Positions 1 to 6,848 of a stretch of 64,000 nt of DNA are shown in pieces. The notes below the pieces were generated by a model. The model ran no database searches. It was given only the letters and a program-made list of their open reading frames with translations, and was not told the origin of the DNA. Position 1 is the stretch's first letter; each line of letters opens with the position of its first letter. This stretch comes from Asanoa sp. WMMD1127 (GTDB lineage Bacteria > Actinomycetota > Actinomycetes > Mycobacteriales > Micromonosporaceae), in contig NZ_JARUBP010000001.1 in assembly GCF_029626225.1 (NCBI RefSeq), forward strand, positions 3,906,001-3,970,000. Direction: 5' to 3'. The position numbers and the translations under genes are program-made.

Positions 1-1
1 C

Positions 2-1468
2 AAGAGCGGCAGCTTCAGGTGGCTCGCCGGTGACCACCACATCCACACGCTCTACAGCAGCGACGGGCTGTACCGGGTCGTCGACCAGGTCCAGCACGGC
101 CGGGCGTACGGCCTGGACTGGATGGTCATCACCGACCACGGCAGCGCGGCGCACGCCAAGATCGGCGTCGAGAAGGTCAACCCCGACATCCGCAACGCGC
201 GCGAGGCGTTCAAGGACACCCTGGTCTTCCAGGGTCTGGAGTGGAACATCCCGGCGGCCGAGCACGGCACCGTGTTCGTGCACCCGGGCCGCAACGAGGT
301 CTCGGTCCTCAAGGAGTTCGAGAACTCGTTCGACTCGAGCGTCAAGGGCGCCGGCGACTCGACGCCGGCCAACGAGGCGCTGGCGATCTCGGGCCTCAAC
401 TTCCTCGAGGACGCCGTGCGGCGGGGCAAGGTCGAGCACGCGCTGTTCCTGGCGAACCACCCGGCCCGCAACGGCATCGACTCGCCCCACGAGGTCCGCG
501 GCTGGCGCGACGCCGCCCCCGGCATCGCGATCGGCTGGGAGGGCGCGCCCGGTCACCAGGCGGCCGGCCTGTCCAAGGCGAACGGCGGCCCCGGCAGCGC
601 CCGCGGCTTCTACGGCAACAGCCCGTCGGCCAACTCGTTCCCGTACCCGCTGGAGAGCTACCGCACCTGGGGTGGCTTCGACTGGTTCACCGCGACCGTC
701 GGTGGCCTCTGGGACAGCCTGCTCGCCGAGGGCAAGCCGTGGTGGATCACCGCGAACTCGGACGCGCACACCATCTTCCTGGAGACCGCGGTCCGGGGCA
801 GCACCGACTTCAACGCACTCGGCCACTACTTCGACCCGGTGCACGGCGGCACGATCAACACCACCAACGGTGACTTCTGGCCGGGCTACTACAGCAAGAC
901 CCACGTCGGCGCGACGACCGACAGCTACAAGGCCGTGATGGACGGCCTGCGGCTCGGCCGGGTCTGGGTCGACCACGGTGGCCTGCTGGCCGGGCTCGAC
1001 ATGCGGGTCCGCAAGGCCGGCGACCGGTCGCGCGACGGCGGCACGCCCCTGGGCGGGACCGTCTCCGTCAAGCGGGGCACCGCGCTCGAGCTGGTCATCT
1101 CGATCGACCTGGCGGTGCTGCCGAACTTCGCGGAGTTCGTGCCGAAGCTGGCCCGCGTCGACGTGATCCGGGGCAAGGTGACCGGCCGCGTCCAGGACAG
1201 GGACACCTTCACCACCCCGAACACCCGCGTCGAGAAGTCCTTCGAGGTCGGCGCGGGCCAGAAGAAGGTCTCCTTCACGTACGCCCTCGGGCGCGCCGAC
1301 AGCTCTTACTACGTGCGGGTCCGGGGCACCGACGGCAACCGCGTCGCGCCGGGTTACCTCGGCACGTCGGTCGACCCGCACGGCCCGGCCATCGACGTGG
1401 TCGGCGACGCGGACCCGTGGGCCGACCTGTGGTTCTACACCAACCCCATCTTCGTCGAGACCCACTGA
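2..1468 (+). CDS. PHP-domain metal-dependent hydrolase (5' end outside window)
   Basis: The reading frame is open from base 2, so the start lies upstream. The visible 488 residues begin with a typical PHP metal-binding stretch, DHHIHTLYSSDG, followed by a second motif VITDHG and later LANHP and NSDAH. These are the histidines and aspartates that bind the metal cluster in PHP phosphoesterases. The middle and C-terminal parts (GWEGAPGHQAAG, and a beta-rich end with VRVRGTDGN) resemble secreted or periplasmic PHP proteins rather than histidinol phosphatase or polymerase PHP domains. The substrate is unknown. It ends one base before the next start, so the two genes are probably co-transcribed. 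The family call is firm; the exact role is not. Confidence 0.8.
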   Translation, partial: KSGSFRWLAGDHHIHTLYSSDGLYRVVDQVQHGRAYGLDWMVITDHGSAAHAKIGVEKVNPDIRNAREAFKDTLVFQGLEWNIPAAEHGTVFVHPGRNEVSVLKEFENSFDSSVKGAGDSTPANEALAISGLNFLEDAVRRGKVEHALFLANHPARNGIDSPHEVRGWRDAAPGIAIGWEGAPGHQAAGLSKANGGPGSARGFYGNSPSANSFPYPLESYRTWGGFDWFTATVGGLWDSLLAEGKPWWITANSDAHTIFLETAVRGSTDFNALGHYFDPVHGGTINTTNGDFWPGYYSKTHVGATTDSYKAVMDGLRLGRVWVDHGGLLAGLDMRVRKAGDRSRDGGTPLGGTVSVKRGTALELVISIDLAVLPNFAEFVPKLARVDVIRGKVTGRVQDRDTFTTPNTRVEKSFEVGAGQKKVSFTYALGRADSSYYVRVRGTDGNRVAPGYLGTSVDPHGPAIDVVGDADPWADLWFYTNPIFVETH

Positions 1469-1469
1469 C

Positions 1470-1976
1470 ATGATCCACGTCGGATTCGACCGTGGCGACA
1501 GCGACGTGCGGGCGGCGGAGCACTGGCTCGTCGAGCTGATCGGCGACCAACGGGACCGCGTCGTCGCCTGCACCCACCTGTTGCGCGTGCCGAGGCCGCA
1601 CGTGGCGTTCAGCATCGCGCTGCCGTCGGGGGTCGAGGTGGACCTGCCACCCGTTCCCGGCGGCCTCGCCGACGCGGCGGCCCTGGCCCGGGAGGAGCAC
1701 CTCTCGGGGCAGGGCGGCCGCGCCTTCGCCTACCCGGGCCGCGACGCCTGCGTCGGCGTGCTGAGCGTCGCGGAGCTGGTGGACCGCAGCGCGATCGAGC
1801 GGGTCACCGTCATGGGCGGCGCGCCCGCGACGCCGGACACGCTGGTCGAGACCCGGGACCATGTCCGTCCCCTGTGGATGGCGGGCCGGCTCACCCTGGT
1901 CACCCTGCCGCACGTCGGCGGCCGGATCGCGCCGTTCGAGATGCCGGCGGAGATCCCCTGCTGCGCCCTGCACTAG
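1470..1976 (+). CDS. hypothetical protein, 168 aa
   Basis: This is a 168-residue protein with actinobacterial codon use and no signal peptide or membrane segment. I recognise no family. The N-terminal half is acidic, with several D/E-V/L segments, and the C-terminus ends in an ECC-like pair of cysteines (PAEIPCCALH). The start ATG follows the PHP gene by a single base and the stop lies 10 bases before the alpha/beta hydrolase start, so it sits in a tight three-gene run. It could be an accessory protein of the PHP hydrolase, but nothing in the sequence shows this. Confidence 0.6.
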   Translation: MIHVGFDRGDSDVRAAEHWLVELIGDQRDRVVACTHLLRVPRPHVAFSIALPSGVEVDLPPVPGGLADAAALAREEHLSGQGGRAFAYPGRDACVGVLSVAELVDRSAIERVTVMGGAPATPDTLVETRDHVRPLWMAGRLTLVTLPHVGGRIAPFEMPAEIPCCALH

Positions 1977-1986
1977 GGTGGCGAGG

Positions 1987-2700
1987 ATGGCGGAGTTCGT
2001 ACTCGTCCCCGGCGCGCGGCTCGGGGCCTGGGCGTGGGCCGACGTGGTGCCGCAGCTGCGCGCGGCCGGCCACGGCGCCCACCCGTTGACGCTGTCCGGC
2101 CTCGCCGAGAAGCGGGGCGTGCCGGCCGGCCAGCAGACCCACGTGCGGGACATCATCGACGAGGTCGAGCGCCAGGACCTGCGCGACGTCGTCCTGGTGG
2201 GACACAGCTACTCGGGCATCCCGGTCGGGCAGGCCGCCGAGCGGATCGGTGACCGGCTGGCCCGCGTGGTCTTCCTCGATTCCAGCGTTCCGGTCGACGG
2301 CGAGGCGTTCGTCTCGGCCTGGCCGGACGACGGCGCGGCGATGGCGGCACTGTTCGCCGCGAACGGCGGGTTCTGGCCGGTCCCGCCCGCGACCCACTTC
2401 GCCGGTCACGGTCTCACCGACGAGCAGATCGCCCGGATCGTCGCGGGCGCGACGCCGCACCCGGGCGCCACCCTGACCGAGCCCGCCAGCCTGGCCGGGT
2501 CACTCGGCGAGCTGCCGGCGACCTACGTCCACTGCCTGCTCCCGGGCGACGAGCTCGACGACGACGTGCGCGAGCTGCTGACCAGCGAGCGCTGGCGGCT
2601 GGTCACGATGGAGACCGGTCACTGGCCGATGTTCTCCCAGCCCCGCGAGCTGGCGGGGATCCTGCTCGACGCGGCGGAGCGGCATCCACTGATCGGTTGA
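1987..2700 (+). CDS. alpha/beta hydrolase, 237 aa
   Basis: The start ATG at 1987 is chosen because it follows a GGCGAGG ribosome-binding site and because the protein then opens directly with the first beta strand and oxyanion region (MAEFVLVPGARLGAWAWADVV). The nucleophile elbow GHSYSG is around residues 75-80. A late acid (DELDDDVRELL) and histidine (ETGHWPMFSQP) complete the expected Ser-Asp-His triad. At 237 residues it matches the small EstC/salicylate-esterase-like hydrolases of actinobacteria. It is probably a cytoplasmic esterase; the substrate is unknown. Confidence 0.8.
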   Translation: MAEFVLVPGARLGAWAWADVVPQLRAAGHGAHPLTLSGLAEKRGVPAGQQTHVRDIIDEVERQDLRDVVLVGHSYSGIPVGQAAERIGDRLARVVFLDSSVPVDGEAFVSAWPDDGAAMAALFAANGGFWPVPPATHFAGHGLTDEQIARIVAGATPHPGATLTEPASLAGSLGELPATYVHCLLPGDELDDDVRELLTSERWRLVTMETGHWPMFSQPRELAGILLDAAERHPLIG

Positions 2701-2781
2701 CCCGGCGAATCCACCGCCGCCGCCCGCCGGATCGCCGGCTGGTCGGTGCCCGCGCGGCCCCGGTCCCGGGACCGTTGAGGC

Positions 2782-3525
2782 ATGACAACGGTCATCGAAG
2801 TGCACGAGCTGCACAAGAGGTACGGCGCGAAGGTCGCCGTCGACGAGGTGTCGTTCCAGGTCGAGGAAGGCGAGATCTTCGGCATCCTGGGCTCGAACGG
2901 CGCGGGCAAGACCACGACCGTCGAGTGCGTCGAAGGGCTGCGCCGCGCCGACCGCGGCACGATCCGCGTGCTCGGGCTCGACCCGGTGCGCGACCGGGCC
3001 GAGCTGACCCAGCAGCTCGGCGTCCAGTTGCAGGACGCCCACCTGCCCGACAAGCTGCGGGTCGGCGAGGCGCTCGACCTCTACCGGTCGTTCTACCGGC
3101 GACCGGCCGACCCGGCCGCGCTGATGGCGGCGCTGGGGCTCGACAGCATCCGCAACACCCGCTTCAGCAAGCTCTCGGGCGGCCAGCAGCAGCGGCTGTC
3201 CATCGCCCTCGCGCTGATCGGCAACCCGCGGGTCGCGGTGCTCGACGAGCTGACCACGGGCCTCGACCCCCGCGCCCGGCGGGAGACCTGGCGGCTCATC
3301 GAGGACGTCCGGGCCAGCGGGGTCACGATCCTGCTGGTCACCCACTTCATGGACGAGGCCGAGCGCCTCTGCGACCGGGTCGCGGTGATCGAGGCCGGCC
3401 GCGTGCGGGCCGTCGACACCCCGGCCGCACTGATCAAGCGAGCGGCCGCCGACCTCGGTGTCGAGCGGGCCACGTTGGAAGACGCCTTCGTCGCACTCAC
3501 CGGGGAGCAGACCGATGTCCACTGA
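2782..3525 (+). CDS. ABC-2 exporter ATP-binding protein, 247 aa
   Basis: This is the nucleotide-binding subunit of an ABC-2 type exporter. It has a Walker A (GSNGAGKTTT, about residues 37-46), a Q-loop (GVQLQD), a signature (LSGGQQQR, about 131-138), a Walker B with its own variant (VAVLDELTTGLD, where DE provides the catalytic acid) and an H-loop (LLVTHFMDEAE). Its stop overlaps the permease start, so both are translated together. The histidine kinase and response regulator directly downstream suggest that this transporter is controlled by, or signals to, that pair, as is common for drug or peptide exporters. The substrate cannot be read from the sequence. Confidence 0.92.
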   Translation: MTTVIEVHELHKRYGAKVAVDEVSFQVEEGEIFGILGSNGAGKTTTVECVEGLRRADRGTIRVLGLDPVRDRAELTQQLGVQLQDAHLPDKLRVGEALDLYRSFYRRPADPAALMAALGLDSIRNTRFSKLSGGQQQRLSIALALIGNPRVAVLDELTTGLDPRARRETWRLIEDVRASGVTILLVTHFMDEAERLCDRVAVIEAGRVRAVDTPAALIKRAAADLGVERATLEDAFVALTGEQTDVH

Positions 3526-4261
3526 CGCCCTGCGCCGGCTCACGGCCGCCGAGTTCATCCTGTTTCTGCGGGACAAGGTCGGGCCGATCTTCGGCCTGCT
3601 CTTCCCGACCGCGCTGCTGTGCGTCTTCGGCAACATCAACTTCTTCACCGACCCGAAGAACGGCATCGACGGGCAGCCGCTGCTCTACACGTACACGCCG
3701 ATCCTGGTGGGCTTCGTGATCGCGATGCTCGCGATCAACACGCTGCCGCCGACCCTGGCGACCTACCGGGAGCAGGGGGTGCTGCGCCGGCTGCGGACCA
3801 CCCCGGTCGGCCCGGCCCGGGTTTTGGCCGCGCAGTTCGTGATCTGCCTGGCGACGGCGCTGGTCTCGGTCGTCCTGTTGCTCGCGGTGGCGCGGCTGGC
3901 GTTCGACGTGCCCCTGCCCCGGCAGCCCGTGGCGTTCGCGTTGAGCGCCGTGCTCGCCGCCCTCGCGCTGATCGGCATCGCGGTGCTGGTCGCCGCCGTG
4001 ACGCCGACCGGCAAGGCGGCCAACGCGATCGGGTCGGTGCTGTTCTACGTGATGATGTTCTTCGCCGGCCTGTGGCTGCCGATCGAGGCGATGCCACCGG
4101 TGCTGCGGCACGTGAGCGAGGCCACACCGCTGGGCGCGGCCGTCCAGGCGCTGAGCGACGCCACCGCCGGCGACTGGCCACCGGCGTGGCGGCTGCTCCT
4201 GCTCGGCGGCTACGTCGTCGTGACCGCGCTGCTCGGCGTCCGTCTCTTCCGGTGGGAGTAG
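3515..4261 (+). CDS. ABC-2 type transporter permease, 248 aa
   Basis: The permease starts at ATG 3515, inside the last codons of the ATPase gene. It has about six hydrophobic segments: FGLLFPTALLCVFGNI, ILVGFVIAMLAINTL, a cluster around residues 105-160, VLFYVMMFFAGLWLPIEAMPP, and a final helix LLLGGYVVVTALLGVRLF. The last-but-one cytoplasmic/periplasmic turn (ATPLGAAVQALSDATAG) is typical of the ABC2_membrane family used in DrrB-like exporters. It should form the membrane channel with the preceding ATPase. A longer upstream start is possible in frame but would lie entirely within the ATPase gene. Confidence 0.9.
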   Translation: MSTDALRRLTAAEFILFLRDKVGPIFGLLFPTALLCVFGNINFFTDPKNGIDGQPLLYTYTPILVGFVIAMLAINTLPPTLATYREQGVLRRLRTTPVGPARVLAAQFVICLATALVSVVLLLAVARLAFDVPLPRQPVAFALSAVLAALALIGIAVLVAAVTPTGKAANAIGSVLFYVMMFFAGLWLPIEAMPPVLRHVSEATPLGAAVQALSDATAGDWPPAWRLLLLGGYVVVTALLGVRLFRWE

Positions 4262-4270
4262 GTTCCAACC

Positions 4271-5518
4271 ATGCGGAACGCGATGCCGCTGGAGAACATC
4301 ACCCCCAACGAGGCCCGGTGGTTCCGGTACGCCAACCTCGCGCCGTACGGGCTGCTGGTGATCCTGGCCGCCGTCAGCCCGTCGCTGACCGACTCGCCAG
4401 CTGAGACGCTGCTGGTCCTCGGGCTCTGCCTGCTCGCGGCGGTCTGGGTCCTGTGCCTCTACACGCTGCGGCCGGCCGCCCGGGTGCGGCCGGTGCCGAT
4501 GGTGGTGTTCTTCCTCGGGTTCCTGGCCATCCTGCTGGCGCTGGTGGTGATCGCGCCCTGGTTCGGGTTCCTGACGCCGGCGGGCTACTACTTCGCGTTC
4601 GGCGTGCTGCCGTGGCCGTGGCGGATCCCCGGAGTGGCCGCGGTCGCCGTGGCGGCGGGCACCGCGCAGGCGTCCGGCATCTCGATCGACGGCCCGTCCG
4701 GAATCGCCTGGCACGTCGCGATCATCCTGGTCAACGCGGCCCCGATGTGCGCCTTCGCCTACGTCGATTGGCACAGCGACGTGGAGCGGGTCGAACGCCG
4801 GCGGGCCATGGCCGACCTGAGCGAGGCGAACCGGCGCCTGGAGGCCACCCTGGCCGAGAACGCCGGCCTGCACGAGCGGTTGCTGGCGCAGGCCCGCGAG
4901 ACCGCTGTCCACGACGAGCGGCAGCGGATGGCGGGGGAGATCCACGACACCCTGGCGCAAGGGCTGACCGGCATCGTCACCCAGCTCCAGGCGGCCGAGC
5001 AGGCGGCCGGCGAGCCCGACCGGTGGCGGCGGCACCTGTCGGCCGCCACCGACCTGGCCCGCGAGAGCCTGCGGGAGGCCCGGCGCTCCGTGCACGCCCT
5101 GCGGCCGGAGCCGTTGCGGGGCGCCCGGCTGGCCGAGGCGCTGGCCGGGGTCGCCGACCAGTGGTCGGTGCGGCACGGCATCCCGGTCGAGGTGACCACG
5201 ACCGGCACGCAGCGGCCGATGCCGCCCGACGTCGAGCTCGCCCTGCTGCGGACGGCCCAGGAGGCGCTGGCCAACGTGGCCGCGCACGCCGGCGCCGGGC
5301 GGGTCGGCCTGACGTTGTCCTATCTGGACGGTGAGGTCGCGTTGGACGTGCGCGACGACGGGTGCGGCTTCGATCCGGCCGGTCCGCCCGCGTCGGCGAA
5401 GGGCGGCGGCTACGGGCTCGTCGCCATGCGGCAGCGGATCGAAGGCGTGTCCGGCACGCTCCAGGTCGAGTCGGAGCCGCGGGTCGGCACGGCGATCTCA
5501 GCGGCGGTGCCGGCATGA
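4271..5518 (+). CDS. sensor histidine kinase, NarL/DesK type, 415 aa
   Basis: The N-terminal third has about five membrane helices with hardly any extracellular loops (YANLAPYGLLVILAAV, LLVLGLCLLAAVWVLCLYTL, MVVFFLGFLAILLALVVIAPW). A coiled-coil linker follows. The HisKA_3 dimerisation box has the phosphorylated histidine at about residue 225 (MAGEIHDTLAQGLTG). The C-terminal HATPase domain ends with DVRDDGCGF and GGGYGLVAMRQRIEG. This intramembrane-sensing architecture is known from kinases that detect membrane-active compounds. The stop TGA overlaps the ATG of the response regulator, so the two form a translationally coupled pair. Confidence 0.92.
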   Translation: MRNAMPLENITPNEARWFRYANLAPYGLLVILAAVSPSLTDSPAETLLVLGLCLLAAVWVLCLYTLRPAARVRPVPMVVFFLGFLAILLALVVIAPWFGFLTPAGYYFAFGVLPWPWRIPGVAAVAVAAGTAQASGISIDGPSGIAWHVAIILVNAAPMCAFAYVDWHSDVERVERRRAMADLSEANRRLEATLAENAGLHERLLAQARETAVHDERQRMAGEIHDTLAQGLTGIVTQLQAAEQAAGEPDRWRRHLSAATDLARESLREARRSVHALRPEPLRGARLAEALAGVADQWSVRHGIPVEVTTTGTQRPMPPDVELALLRTAQEALANVAAHAGAGRVGLTLSYLDGEVALDVRDDGCGFDPAGPPASAKGGGYGLVAMRQRIEGVSGTLQVESEPRVGTAISAAVPA

Positions 5519-6144
5519 TCACGCTGTTGGTGGTCGACGACCACCCGGTCGTCCGCAACGGGCTGACCGGCATGTTCGCCAGCGATCCCGACTTCGACGT
5601 GGTTGGCGAGGCCGGCGACGGCGCCGAGGCGGTGCGGCTGGCCCGGGCGCTGCGGCCCGACGTGATCCTGATGGACCTGCGCATGCCCGGGACGGACGGG
5701 GTCACCGCGATCGGCGACCTGGCCCGGCTAGGCGTCGAGAGCCGCGTGCTGGTGCTGACGACCTACGACACCGACAGCTACGTGGTGCCGGCGATCGAGG
5801 CCGGGGCGACCGGCTACCTGCTCAAGGACGCGCCCCGCGACGAGCTGCTGCGGGCCGTGCGGGCGGCGGCCCGCGGCGAGTCGGTGCTGGCGCCCGCCGT
5901 GGCCGGACGGCTGATGAACCGCGTCCGGGCGCCGGGCGCCGGGCCGCTGAGCCAGCGCGAGCTGCAGGTGCTGGAGCTGGTGGCCGGCGGCCGCACCAAC
6001 CGCGAGGCGGCCGCGGCGCTGTTCATCAGCGAGGCGACCGTCAAGACCCACCTGCTCAACATCTATGCCAAGCTCGGCGTCGCCGACCGTGCGGCGGCCG
6101 TCGCCGAGGCCTTCCACCGGGGCCTGTTGACGCCCAAGGGTTAG
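5515..6144 (+). CDS. LuxR/NarL-family response regulator, 209 aa
   Basis: This is the receiver plus DNA-binding partner of the upstream kinase; ATG 5515 overlaps the kinase stop. The receiver has the acidic pair (VVDDHPVV), the phospho-accepting aspartate at about residue 54 (ILMDLRMPG), threonine (VLTTYDTD) and lysine (YLLKDAP). The LuxR-type helix-turn-helix lies at about 145-205 (LSQRELQVLELVAGGRTNREAAAALFISEATVKTHL). The likely targets are the ABC exporter genes upstream. Its stop codon TAG is formed across the left boundary of a palindromic mobile element, described separately. Confidence 0.93.
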   Translation: MITLLVVDDHPVVRNGLTGMFASDPDFDVVGEAGDGAEAVRLARALRPDVILMDLRMPGTDGVTAIGDLARLGVESRVLVLTTYDTDSYVVPAIEAGATGYLLKDAPRDELLRAVRAAARGESVLAPAVAGRLMNRVRAPGAGPLSQRELQVLELVAGGRTNREAAAALFISEATVKTHLLNIYAKLGVADRAAAVAEAFHRGLLTPKG

Positions 6145-6307
6145 GGCCTATCCGGTGGATCATGCCGGCGCTCCGGCGGGCCCAGACGACGACCGACCGC
6201 ACGTGGGGAGGGGTCGGATACAACACCGGTATCCGACCCCTCCCCACGCACGCCCGGACGCCGCCTGGACCTCGCCGGAGCACCACCCTGATCCACCGGA
6301 TAGGCCC
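6144..6307. mobile_element. MITE-like palindromic element with TA target duplication
   Basis: This 164-bp element has perfect 19-bp terminal inverted repeats (GGGCCTATCCGGTGGATCA at 6144-6162 and its complement at 6289-6307), flanked on both sides by TA (6142-6143 and 6308-6309). Nearly the whole element is one imperfect palindrome: an inner perfect 19-bp stem (6203-6221 with 6229-6247) closes a 7-base loop. It contains no gene. Size, terminal repeats and TA duplication fit a miniature element mobilised in trans by an IS630- or IS5/IS427-like transposase. The insertion lies in the stop codon of the response regulator, and TAG is kept because the element begins with G. Confidence 0.8.
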
Positions 6308-6312
6308 TAGTC

Positions 6313-6346
6313 GCGCCGCCGCCCCCTGGGGGAGAGGCGGCGGCGC
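6313..6346. terminator. G+C-rich terminator-like hairpin between convergent genes
   Basis: A perfect 11-bp stem (6313-6323 with 6336-6346, GCGCCGCCGCC) encloses a 12-base loop. It lies in the 302-base gap between the response regulator and the leftward DsrE gene, right after the MITE. There is no U tract, as is usual for actinobacterial hairpin terminators. It probably was the original terminator of the regulator operon before the element inserted. I see nothing else in the remaining gap (6347-6446). Confidence 0.5.
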
Positions 6347-6446
6347 ACGCCGGGTGCTGTGCCGTTCGTGGTGACCCCGGCGGCGGCCGCTCGGCTTTGC
6401 GGAGAGAAGCGACCGCCGATGGGTACGCACGGCCGCCGCTCCTGGT

Positions 6447-6812
6447 TCAGTAGCTGAAGGTGGTCGCTCCTTCGTCGCCGATCCACTGCCACATCGGCAC
6501 CGTGCCACCGAGCTCGGCGTTGTCGACCAGGTCGCCCTTGTCGAGCTTGCGCGAGTCGAAGCAGATCGGGCAGACGAGCAGCTTGCCGCCCGCGGCGGCA
6601 TAGCGCTTGACCAGGTCGGCCAGCGGCGGGCAACCCTCGCAGGCGACACCGGTGGCGACCCCGTTGATGGCCAGTCGGGTGGCCTCCTTGGTCAGGAACA
6701 TCAGTGTCGGCCGGCCCTGCTCCGCGGCCCCGACCGCGACCAGGAAGGCGACGGTGACCTTCTCCGGGTCTTCCAGGCCGGTGATCAGACTGACGACGGC
6801 TTTTCCAGGCAT
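6447..6812 (-). CDS. DsrE-family protein, 121 aa
   Basis: This small cytoplasmic protein has the DsrE/DsrF-like alpha-beta fold: VVSLITGLEDPEKVTVAFLVAVGAAEQG, then TLMFLTKEATRL. It carries two cysteine sites, ACEGCPPL (about residues 62-66) and LVCPICFDSR. The second is the position where DsrE-like proteins handle sulfur or redox chemistry. The ATG is preceded by a strong purine-rich site (GAGGGGGAGA). It lies 36 bases downstream of the large LuxR/ATPase regulator on the same strand and may be co-transcribed with it. A role in thiol/persulfide handling is inference from the family. Confidence 0.8.
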   Translation of the reverse strand: MPGKAVVSLITGLEDPEKVTVAFLVAVGAAEQGRPTLMFLTKEATRLAINGVATGVACEGCPPLADLVKRYAAAGGKLLVCPICFDSRKLDKGDLVDNAELGGTVPMWQWIGDEGATTFSY

Positions 6813-6848
6813 GATTCTCCCCCTCGGGTTTGGCTCCTGGCTTACACG

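Noticed and set aside
3497-5287. Very long open frame on the minus strand opposite the permease and kinase genes
   Set aside because: It is rich in R, G, Q and H, has no domain, and mirrors the codon pattern of the plus-strand genes. Long antisense frames are expected at this G+C content. The same reasoning removes many others, for example opposite 6894-10064 and 11722-12978.
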